This document shows, piece by piece, positions 1 through 6,963 of a DNA stretch of 64,000 nucleotides; positions within the stretch are counted from its first letter, which is position 1, and each line of letters begins with the position of its first letter. Source of the stretch: Ruegeria sp. THAF33 (GTDB lineage Bacteria > Pseudomonadota > Alphaproteobacteria > Rhodobacterales > Rhodobacteraceae); NCBI RefSeq assembly GCF_009363615.1, contig NZ_CP045384.1, positions 1,796,501-1,860,500 of the forward strand, given 5' to 3'. The position numbers were made by a program, and so were the translations under genes. Under the pieces are notes generated by a model that worked only from the letters and a program-made list of their open reading frames with translations, made no database searches and was not told where the DNA came from.

Positions 1-1
1 G

Positions 2-1078
2 GATCTGACCCGGTTGCTCAACCGTCTGAAGCGCGAGGCCGGGATCAACATCCGACAGATCGACGAAGGACAGGCCAATATCACCATCGAAGCCGTCAGC
101 CAGAAAGACATTCTGCGCATTCTGCCCAATGCGGCCTGTTTCGTCGTCCCCAACTCCTCGAGCCTTGAAGAATATCGCCGTGACCGCCGAAAGATCAAAA
201 GCAGCTGGACTGAACTGCGCAAACGCGAACGGCTTGGGATTTTCATCCCATACGACGTCAGTCCGCAGGAAATACGTGATTGCCTGCATGAAGAACTGGC
301 CCAAGCGCTTGGTCCGCTGAACGATCTGTATCACCTGCCGGATTCGGTGTTCAACGACGACAATATCCATACGGTTCTGACCGGGTTCGACATGTTGATC
401 CTGCGGGCTGCCTATGCGCCGGAACTGCGCACCGGCATGACCCGCGATCAGGTCGCCGCGGTCATCCCGGGGGTTCTCAGCCGGATGAACCCGCGTGGGG
501 ACAGGGTGCCCGTTCAACCCTTTACGGATACGCCGCGCGAATGGATTGACGCGATTCAGAAATCACTGGGACCGGGCGCAGGGTCGCCCAGACAGCTGCG
601 CGCTGCCCGAAAGGCGGCACGGATCGGTCAGCAGCAGGGATGGACGGATCACCGCCGCGCCTATCCCCATTACCTGATGGGCCGGATGGAACAATTCCGG
701 GACCCCATCGAAGCTCAACGCCAGTTTCAGATTGCGCAGCAATTTCTGAAGGCCACACCCGGCACAGAGGTGCATCAGGCCTATGTCACCACGCAAACTG
801 CGGCATTTGCCCTGGCACAGGAAAAGGGACCCAGTGTTCTGCCCGAGCTGAACAGGGCCATCGATGTCATGACACGGGCAGAAAATGCGTCTCTGCTGGC
901 CACGTTGCTGTTGCTGAAATCAGAAGCGCTGAAGCAGGCGGGGCAGATACAGCAAGCACGTGCCGTCAGGCTGGACAGCCTGGGATGGGCGCGGTACGGG
1001 TTTGGCTCGGATCTGGTGGCCCAGTCGTTGTCGCGGGGCAATGACCGAAGAAACACGGATGGCACGAAAGACGGATGA
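2..1078 (+). CDS. DUF2927-like protein, 5'-truncated
   Basis: The frame is open to the left edge, so the N-terminus is missing; the TTG at 14 is probably internal. About 359 codons are visible. The protein resembles the DUF2927 proteins of Rhodobacterales, which have no known function. The first half carries a conserved region with a TGFDMLILRAAY stretch and a nearby LRTGMTRDQV segment; the second half is helical and rich in Ala/Gln, like TPR repeats. The stop overlaps the start region of the next small membrane protein, so the two are probably cotranscribed. Family assignment is from memory of the sequence pattern and is moderate; no enzymatic motif is visible. Confidence 0.6.
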   Translation, partial: DLTRLLNRLKREAGINIRQIDEGQANITIEAVSQKDILRILPNAACFVVPNSSSLEEYRRDRRKIKSSWTELRKRERLGIFIPYDVSPQEIRDCLHEELAQALGPLNDLYHLPDSVFNDDNIHTVLTGFDMLILRAAYAPELRTGMTRDQVAAVIPGVLSRMNPRGDRVPVQPFTDTPREWIDAIQKSLGPGAGSPRQLRAARKAARIGQQQGWTDHRRAYPHYLMGRMEQFRDPIEAQRQFQIAQQFLKATPGTEVHQAYVTTQTAAFALAQEKGPSVLPELNRAIDVMTRAENASLLATLLLLKSEALKQAGQIQQARAVRLDSLGWARYGFGSDLVAQSLSRGNDRRNTDGTKDG

Positions 1079-1256
1079 CGCACATATGTTGGTAGTTCTG
1101 GGAATGGCGGCACTGGGTGCAACCTTGGGCGCACTGGCCGCGAAAAAACGCAGCGGCAATCGCGCCGACATGGCGCAATATGCCGCCGGATACGGCATTG
1201 CCTTTGCGCTGGTGGGTCTGGTGATCTCGTTGGTTCTGGTGCGTTTGGTGGGCTGA
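1059..1256 (+). CDS. Small two-helix membrane protein
   Basis: A 65-residue protein of unknown function. It has a short charged N-terminus, a first hydrophobic Ala/Gly-rich helix (about residues 10-25), a basic loop (AAKKRSGNRAD) and a second helix near the C-terminus. I chose the ATG at 1059 because a GAAG lies about 8 nt upstream; an ATG at 1041 in the same frame would add six residues but has poorer spacing. It overlaps the end of the DUF2927-like gene and sits 4 nt before the VWA gene, so all three look like one transcript. I do not recognise a named family. Confidence 0.6.
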   Translation: MARKTDDAHMLVVLGMAALGATLGALAAKKRSGNRADMAQYAAGYGIAFALVGLVISLVLVRLVG

Positions 1257-1260
1257 CACG

Positions 1261-2445
1261 ATGTTCCTGCCCTTTTTCGAAAACCTTCGCAAAGCTGGCA
1301 TCCCGGTATCGCTGCGGGAGTATCTGACTTTTCTGGAAGGCATGAAAAAGGGTCTGGCCACCTATGATGTAGAGGCGTTCTACTATCTCGCGCGCGTGTC
1401 GATGGTGAAGGACGAACGCAACATCGACAAGTTCGACCGCGCCTTTGCCGCCAGTTTCGAAGGACTGAACGAGATCAGCTTCGATCAGGTTCTGGAAGCC
1501 GTTGACATCCCCGGCGACTGGCTGGCCAAAATGGCGGAAAAGCACCTGTCGGATGAAGAAAAAGCCGAGATCGAGGCGCTTGGCGGTTTCGACAAGCTGA
1601 TGGAAACGCTGCGCGAGCGTCTCAAGGAACAACAAGGCCGTCATCAGGGCGGCAACAAGTGGATCGGCACGGCCGGCACCTCTCCTTTCGGGGCCTATGG
1701 CTACAACCCCGAAGGCGTGCGCATCGGCCAGAAGGAAAGCCGCCACCAGCGTGCGGTCAAGGTTTGGGACAAGCGCGAATTCAGAAACCTGGACGACACG
1801 GTTGAACTGGGCACGCGCAACATCAAGGTTGCCCTGAAACGCCTGCGCCGCTGGGCGCGCGAAGGTGCTGCGGAAGAACTGGATCTGGACGGTACCATTC
1901 GCGCCACGGCCGAGCACGGCTATCTGGACGTCAAGACCCGCCCCGAACGTCACAACGCGGTCAAGGTCCTGCTGTTTCTGGACGTTGGCGGATCAATGGA
2001 CCCGCATATCAAAGTGGTGGAAGAGCTGTTTTCAGCCGCACGGTCCGAGTTCAAGCATCTGGAATACTACTATTTCCACAATTGCCTTTACGAAGGCGTC
2101 TGGCGTGACAATCGCCGCCGCTGGGATGCGCAGACGCCCACGCATGAGGTACTGCGCACCTACGGCCCCGACTACAAGTGCATCTTCGTCGGCGACGCCT
2201 CGATGAGCCCGTATGAGATCGCCTATCCCGGCGGCGCCAACGAGCATTGGAACGCCGAGGCCGGTCAGGTCTGGCTGCAACGCGCGCGGGATCAATGGGC
2301 GTCGAACCTGTGGATCAATCCCGTGCCCGAGAAGTATTGGGAATACACCCATTCCATCGGCATGATTCAGGAAATCTTCGAAGGCCACATGGTGCCGATG
2401 ACTCTGGCAGGGCTGGAACAGGGAATGAAAGCGCTGACCCGTTGA
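1261..2445 (+). CDS. VWA-domain protein, CoxE-like
   Basis: A 394-residue cytosolic protein of the VWA/CoxE-like group (PF05762 type). The C-terminal half has a von Willebrand A fold with the metal-site motif read here as FLDVGGSMD, the usual variant of DxSxS in this family. The N-terminal half is helical and charged. Relatives usually work with a MoxR AAA+ ATPase as a metal-insertion or complex-remodelling chaperone; no MoxR gene is in the window to the left, but the edge is only 1.2 kb away. It is the last gene of its strand before a convergent phosphate transporter. Confidence 0.85.
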   Translation: MFLPFFENLRKAGIPVSLREYLTFLEGMKKGLATYDVEAFYYLARVSMVKDERNIDKFDRAFAASFEGLNEISFDQVLEAVDIPGDWLAKMAEKHLSDEEKAEIEALGGFDKLMETLRERLKEQQGRHQGGNKWIGTAGTSPFGAYGYNPEGVRIGQKESRHQRAVKVWDKREFRNLDDTVELGTRNIKVALKRLRRWAREGAAEELDLDGTIRATAEHGYLDVKTRPERHNAVKVLLFLDVGGSMDPHIKVVEELFSAARSEFKHLEYYYFHNCLYEGVWRDNRRRWDAQTPTHEVLRTYGPDYKCIFVGDASMSPYEIAYPGGANEHWNAEAGQVWLQRARDQWASNLWINPVPEKYWEYTHSIGMIQEIFEGHMVPMTLAGLEQGMKALTR

Positions 2446-2454
2446 GGTCAGCGC
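2431..2454. terminator. Hairpin spanning the VWA stop codon
   Basis: A perfect 9-bp inverted repeat, GCGCTGACC (2431-2439) and GGTCAGCGC (2446-2454), with a 6-nt loop that contains the TGA stop of the VWA gene. Only 15 nt separate the two convergent stop codons. There is no long T-run, so termination is inferred from position and stem strength. Outer ACTCTGG/CCAGAGT arms (2401-2407 and 2454-2460) could extend the structure. Confidence 0.5.
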
Positions 2455-2460
2455 CAGAGT

Positions 2461-3945
2461 TTACCCGGCAATCACCTGAATCCCAAGAAACAGGATCGCT
2501 GCCAGCATTGCTGCTGCGGGAACAGTGATAACCCACGCGGCAACGATGGTCAGGAAATGCGACCGGCGAACCAGCTTGCGGCGGCGGCGTTCTTCCGGCG
2601 CGACGCGGGGGCGTTCGGGAAAGGCCAGCCTTGCGCGTTTCAGCCTTCGCTCGGCATCCCATTCCCGGAAGAACCCGACTCCGAATACGGCGCCAACCGC
2701 GATGTGGGTGGAACTGACAGGCAGGCCCAGCCAGCTTGCGACGATCACCGTGATCGCGGCCGACAGGGCGACGCAATAGGCCCGCATCGGGTTGAGCTTG
2801 GTGATCTGGCTGCCGACCATGCGGATCAGTTTCGGACCAAACAGGAACAGGCCGAACGATATCCCGAACGCACCGATGACCATGACCCAATGGGGGATGC
2901 TGACGGCATGAGTGAAATCGCCCGAGGCAGAAGCCTGCACAATCGCGGCCAACGGCCCCACCGCGTTGGCAACGTCATTTGCGCCATGCGCAAAGCTCAG
3001 CAGCGCCGCAGAGATGATCAGTGGAATTCCAAAAAGAATCTTCAGCGATTTGTTGCGGTTCTCAAGCCCTTCGGACTGGCGGCGGATCACCGGGATCATC
3101 ACTGCCCAGATCAGCCCGCCACACGCCGCACCGATCAGCAAGGCCGTCCCGAGATCAATCTTGATGATTTTCTTGAGGCCCTTGAGCGCCAGATATGATG
3201 CAAAGGCGCCCGCCATGATGCCGACCAGCATCGGCACCCATTTGCGGGCCGCGGCAATCTTGTCTTCCTGATAGATGATCCTGGCCTTGATGAACCACAG
3301 GAAACCGGCTGCGACCAAACCTCCCAGAAGTGGCGAGATCACCCAGCTGGCGGCGATTTTGCTCATGGTACCCCAGCTTACGGCGCCGAACCCAGCCGCG
3401 GCGATCCCTGCCCCCATGACGCCGCCCACAACCGAATGCGTGGTGGAAACCGGCGCGCCGACCCATGTGGCCAGATTGACCCAAAGCGCCGAGGACAGCA
3501 GCGCCGCCATCATCGCCCAAATGAAGACGTTGGCCGTTCCCATGCTTTCCGGCGCAATAATTCCCTTGGCGATGGTCGACACGACATCGCCCCCGGCAAT
3601 AAGCGCCCCGGCGCTTTCAAAAATGGCGGCAATCGCAATGGCACCGCCCATGGTCAGCGCATTCGCCCCGACCGCCGGGGCCATGTTGTTGGCGACGTCA
3701 TTGGCCCCGATATTCAGCGCCATATAGGCCCCGAACATCGCCGCGATCACGACGACAAGCGCGTTGTTGCCCTGCCCGAACAAAAAAGCGGCCACAAGGC
3801 CTGCGACGACAATGAATGCCAGGGCAATCCCTGAGCCCACAAAGGGCCGTCCAGCCTGTGCGGTCGCCATTTCGAGGCGTGAAAAGCGCCGCAAATCCCG
3901 GTCGAGTGTTTCCAGGTGACGCGCTTCATAGTTCTTGTCGGTCAT
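2461..3945 (-). CDS. pit: Inorganic phosphate transporter, PiT family
   Basis: A 494-residue inner-membrane protein that takes up phosphate (as metal-phosphate with protons, or Na-dependent, in the family). Both inverted-repeat PiT signatures are visible: GANDVANNMAPAVG in the first half and GANDVANAVGP in the second. About ten or more hydrophobic helices follow a charged cytosolic N-terminus, and there is a basic tail region (EERRRRKLVRR) before the last helix. I chose the ATG at 3945 because it follows a GGGGGA Shine-Dalgarno; the open frame extends 25 codons further but that stretch is not conserved-looking. No PhoU-like partner gene is adjacent. Confidence 0.92.
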   Translation of the reverse strand: MTDKNYEARHLETLDRDLRRFSRLEMATAQAGRPFVGSGIALAFIVVAGLVAAFLFGQGNNALVVVIAAMFGAYMALNIGANDVANNMAPAVGANALTMGGAIAIAAIFESAGALIAGGDVVSTIAKGIIAPESMGTANVFIWAMMAALLSSALWVNLATWVGAPVSTTHSVVGGVMGAGIAAAGFGAVSWGTMSKIAASWVISPLLGGLVAAGFLWFIKARIIYQEDKIAAARKWVPMLVGIMAGAFASYLALKGLKKIIKIDLGTALLIGAACGGLIWAVMIPVIRRQSEGLENRNKSLKILFGIPLIISAALLSFAHGANDVANAVGPLAAIVQASASGDFTHAVSIPHWVMVIGAFGISFGLFLFGPKLIRMVGSQITKLNPMRAYCVALSAAITVIVASWLGLPVSSTHIAVGAVFGVGFFREWDAERRLKRARLAFPERPRVAPEERRRRKLVRRSHFLTIVAAWVITVPAAAMLAAILFLGIQVIAG

Positions 3946-4154
3946 GGGTCCCCCATCGATAGCGCCCCGTCGGTTAAGTGGGATCGTTGAAATAATCAAC
4001 AGCTCATATCGCAAGATCACAACTTATCGAAGGTTGTGCCTGTTTCGGCGCACGAGGAGGGTTTTGCCGATTTCGGCGCACGAACATGCGGGTCCCGACG
4101 AACATCCCGCAGGTGTGACTTGCGCAATGCCCATGTTCGGACCATATCTTTGAC

Positions 4155-4841
4155 ATGCTTCGATTGACCCCGATCCTGCTGGCAATTGGCTACGCCATCG
4201 TGATGTACCGTATTTCGGTCTGGCGCACCCATCGTGAGCTGGACGCAAAATCGACCGAACTGGCCGACCCGGTGCTGAAACGGATGACGGACCGGCTGGC
4301 CGCGGCTTTGGAAATCGATCGGGTCCCCGTCTATATCTACGAGATCGACCCGGTGAACGGGCTGGCTGCTCCGGACGGTCGGATTTTCATCACGCGCGGG
4401 TTTTACCGAAAATTCCGCAACGGAGAGGTTTCGGCCGAGGAGATGGCCAGCGTGATCGCACATGAGTTGGGGCACGTTGCCTTGGGTCATGCAAAGCGAC
4501 GGATGATTGATTTTTCAGGTCAAAACGCAATGCGGACGGCGCTGATCATGGTGCTGAACCGGTTTATTCCGTTCATCGGAGCGATGATTGCGAATGCCTT
4601 GACGTCATTGCTGGCCTCGCGCCTGTCACGACAGGATGAGTATGAGGCGGACGAATATGCCGCCGCCTTGCTGACCAAGGCCGGAATCGGGATCGGGCCG
4701 CAGAAATCCTTGTTTCACAAGCTGGAAGACCTGACGCAACAACGGGCGGGCGTTGCCCCGGCATGGTTGATGAGCCACCCGAAAACGGGTGAGCGCATTG
4801 CGGCATTGGAGGCCCTTGAGCAGCGTTGGGCGCGTGGCTGA
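4155..4841 (+). CDS. M48-family metalloprotease, membrane-anchored
   Basis: A 228-residue zinc metalloprotease. The N-terminal hydrophobic stretch (residues 1-20) is a membrane anchor or signal anchor. The catalytic HELGH is at residues 103-107, and a downstream DEYEADEYAA segment supplies the usual third Glu ligand. A second hydrophobic region (about 130-150) lies between them. HtpX/Oma1-like proteases of this size act on membrane or periplasmic proteins; no substrate can be inferred. The gene stands alone, convergent with the PIN-domain gene, with repeat copy A between them. Confidence 0.85.
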   Translation: MLRLTPILLAIGYAIVMYRISVWRTHRELDAKSTELADPVLKRMTDRLAAALEIDRVPVYIYEIDPVNGLAAPDGRIFITRGFYRKFRNGEVSAEEMASVIAHELGHVALGHAKRRMIDFSGQNAMRTALIMVLNRFIPFIGAMIANALTSLLASRLSRQDEYEADEYAAALLTKAGIGIGPQKSLFHKLEDLTQQRAGVAPAWLMSHPKTGERIAALEALEQRWARG

Positions 4842-4850
4842 GGGTGCGCA

Positions 4851-4900
4851 GCGAGAGGCCAGCCTCTCGCGCTCTCCGGGATATTTTTAGCCAGATGAAG
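4851..4900 (+). repeat. Hairpin-plus-core intergenic repeat, copy A
   Basis: A perfect hairpin, GCGAGAGGC (4851-4859) and GCCTCTCGC (4862-4870), followed after 3 nt by a conserved core (4874-4900) that begins CTCCGGGATATTTTT and ends GCCAGATGAAG. The same architecture occurs at 43512-43555, 43570-43629 and 12549-12612. It lies between convergent genes, with the hairpin nearest the stop of the gene it follows, which fits a transcription terminator or 3'-end element. Confidence 0.75.
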
Positions 4901-4910
4901 GGGGGGCCGT

Positions 4911-5453
4911 CTATTGGGTGAGCGCCTTGCCAAGGCGTGGAAGGCGGGCCTTTTTCATCAGCGCGCGCAAGGTCCATTGGTGGCCGGAGAGGCGGATGGC
5001 TTCACTCAGAACGCGATCGGCGGTGGTCGCCAGGCCGTCAGGGTCCGATAGCCAGAGACTATGCAGCAAGCCGTCGGGATCTCGGCGGTCGAGCCCCTCC
5101 TCTGCCAGAATATTTCTGGGGAAATCCTTGGCGTTGACGGTGACGATGACGTCAGCCGAGGCCGTGATGGCCGTCGCCAGGACGTGGATATCGGCGGAGT
5201 CGGGCAGCCAGAGGCGCTGCTCCAGCCCCGGGACCGGCGCACGTTCGGCCTGTGGCCACTGCGCCTGCGCCAAGGCAATTTCGGCACGGGCTTGCGCCTC
5301 GCCCGTCGGGCCCAGCTTGCGCGCGGCGCGGGCCCATTCTTCGAGGATGCGGGCAGACCAGATCGGAGTGAAATGGCCAAGGCGGGCCGCGCCCAGCAGC
5401 ATCTCGCGCATCACCGTGGGATAGATGACGCAGGTGTCGAGAACGGCCTTCAC
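4911..5453 (-). CDS. PIN-domain protein (putative RNase)
   Basis: A 180-residue PIN-domain protein. The acidic positions expected for a metal-dependent RNase are visible: LDTCVIYP at the N-terminus, an EEW helix, DSADIHVLA in the middle and VTVNAKDFP near it. I chose the GTG at 5453 because the PIN fold begins directly there and the codon overlaps the TGA of the upstream methyltransferase as GTGA, which implies translational coupling. No small antitoxin gene is next to it, so a classical VapBC pair is not visible. The C-terminal 60 residues extend beyond a minimal PIN domain. Target RNA is unknown. Confidence 0.75.
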   Translation of the reverse strand: MKAVLDTCVIYPTVMREMLLGAARLGHFTPIWSARILEEWARAARKLGPTGEAQARAEIALAQAQWPQAERAPVPGLEQRLWLPDSADIHVLATAITASADVIVTVNAKDFPRNILAEEGLDRRDPDGLLHSLWLSDPDGLATTADRVLSEAIRLSGHQWTLRALMKKARLPRLGKALTQ

Positions 5454-6652
5454 AGGCGGCAGAACACTGCTTTGAGGTAGCCGCTTTCCGCCAGTTGCGG
5501 CAGTTGCGGGTGATCCGGACCCGCAAACCCGGTGTGGATCAGTTGCGCCTGACGCCCGGCACGCCCGATCCCACGGGAGGACGCATCGCGGAACCGGCCC
5601 AGATCGGCCGCGTGCGAACACGAACACAGCCCCAGATAACCACCGGGTTTGACCAGAGGTGCCGACAGTCGTGCGACACGTTCATAGGCGCGCAGCCCTG
5701 CATCCAGCGCCTGTCTGGACGGCGCAAACGCGGGCGGATCGCAGATCACCACGTCAAATCGCGCGCCTTCTTCGCCCAGTTGAGTCAGAACCTCGAACGC
5801 GTCGCCCTGCCGGGTCTGGAACTTTTCAGCAAGGCCCGACGCCTCGGCCCCTTTTTTCGCCAGGTCGAGCGCGGCGGCTGAGCCATCGACGGACAAAGCC
5901 TGCCCCGCTCCGCCTGCAAGCATCGCCAGACCGAAGCCGCCCACATGGCTGAACACGTCCAGCACCTGCGCATCGGGATGAACCAGGCGCGCGGCAAAAG
6001 CGTGGTTGGGGCGCTGGTCGTAAAACAGCCCGGTCTTCTGACCGCCTGTCAGATCCGCCATGTAGGTGGCGCCATTCATCGGCACCGGAAGGGGCGCATC
6101 GGGCGCGGTTCCGCGCAATACCTGGTTGACGTCGTCCAGCCCTTCCAGCCCGCGTGTACGGCCCGAGGCGTTCTTCAGCACCGTGGTCACGCCAGCGACT
6201 TTGACCAGAGCTTGGGTCAGCAGGTCCAGATGCGCCTCGGCCCAGGCCGCGTTCGGCTGAATGACGCAGGCCTCGCCAAAGCGGTCGATGATGACGCCGG
6301 GGAAGCCATCCGCTTCGGCATGGATCAGGCGATAATACGGGGAGTCAAACAGGCTTTCCCGCAGATCGAGGGCGCGCTGCAAACGGTTCTCGAACCATGT
6401 CGCGTCAAGCTGCGCGTCGATGTCACGGTCCAGCACCCGGCACATGATCTTGGACGCGGGGTTGACCGCGACCAGCGCGACGGGCGCCCGTTTGTCATCT
6501 TCGAGCACCGCCAATGCGCCCGCGGGGATTTTTCTGGTACGGCGGTCCGAGACGATGTCATTGGCGTAGACCCAGGGGAAACCATGGCGCAGGCCGCGCG
6601 CATTGGCTTTGGGTTTCAGGCGGATACGGGGACGGTCGGCAGATTGGGTCAT
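5450..6652 (-). CDS. RlmI/RlmK-like 23S rRNA methyltransferase
   Basis: A 400-residue class I SAM-dependent methyltransferase of the PUA-domain type that methylates cytosine C5 in 23S rRNA in characterised relatives (RlmI). An N-terminal PUA-like domain (about residues 1-80, with LKPKANARGLRHGFPWVYAND) precedes a central linker domain and a Rossmann methyltransferase domain, with VLDVFSHVGGFG as the SAM-binding loop and ICDPPAFAPS as the catalytic-side motif. The Cys of CSCSHAAD could be the catalytic cysteine. Its stop overlaps the start of the PIN gene. The exact modified base is an inference. Confidence 0.82.
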   Translation of the reverse strand: MTQSADRPRIRLKPKANARGLRHGFPWVYANDIVSDRRTRKIPAGALAVLEDDKRAPVALVAVNPASKIMCRVLDRDIDAQLDATWFENRLQRALDLRESLFDSPYYRLIHAEADGFPGVIIDRFGEACVIQPNAAWAEAHLDLLTQALVKVAGVTTVLKNASGRTRGLEGLDDVNQVLRGTAPDAPLPVPMNGATYMADLTGGQKTGLFYDQRPNHAFAARLVHPDAQVLDVFSHVGGFGLAMLAGGAGQALSVDGSAAALDLAKKGAEASGLAEKFQTRQGDAFEVLTQLGEEGARFDVVICDPPAFAPSRQALDAGLRAYERVARLSAPLVKPGGYLGLCSCSHAADLGRFRDASSRGIGRAGRQAQLIHTGFAGPDHPQLPQLAESGYLKAVFCRL

Positions 6653-6690
6653 GGCGCCCTCATAGTCCTGAACGCGCCGGTGGGAAAGCC

Positions 6691-6963
6691 CTAGCGGTTA
6701 CGGGATCGCCAACCGCCGCGGCGTTTTGGGGCCTTTGCCGTCTGAAGGCCTTCGGTCAGAACCTGTGTCATCGGATGATCGGGGTTCTGCTCGGCATAGC
6801 CCGCGTGCAGCTCGGCCAGCGCCGTGTTCTGGTCGCGATCCGCAGGAAGGCTCAGCGCCCAGTCCAAAAAGATGCTGCGACACTCTGGCAGGGTGATGCC
6901 GTCTATTCGATAGGCTTCGCGGATCAGACCTTTGTGGTCGTTGGGATCACTGCTGCGCGCCAT
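6691..6963 (-). CDS. Conserved hypothetical protein next to glnE
   Basis: A 90-residue soluble protein that I do not recognise. It is acidic and helical through the middle and has a basic Arg-rich C-terminus (KRRGGWRSRNR). It begins at an ATG with a strong GGGGGAAGAAG Shine-Dalgarno and overlaps the last 17 nt of glnE, so it is translated from the same message. The coupling suggests a role linked to nitrogen control, but nothing in the sequence shows that directly. Confidence 0.7.
   Translation of the reverse strand: MARSSDPNDHKGLIREAYRIDGITLPECRSIFLDWALSLPADRDQNTALAELHAGYAEQNPDHPMTQVLTEGLQTAKAPKRRGGWRSRNR

Noticed and set aside
781..1953. 390-aa minus-strand open reading frame
   Set aside because: It is antisense to the DUF2927-like, small membrane and VWA genes, has unlikely amino acid composition (Arg/Pro-rich) and no motif; a GC-rich shadow.
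4911..5453. VapC toxin of a toxin-antitoxin pair
   Set aside because: No antitoxin-sized gene lies next to it, and it is translationally coupled to a housekeeping methyltransferase, so a toxin-antitoxin module is not supported.
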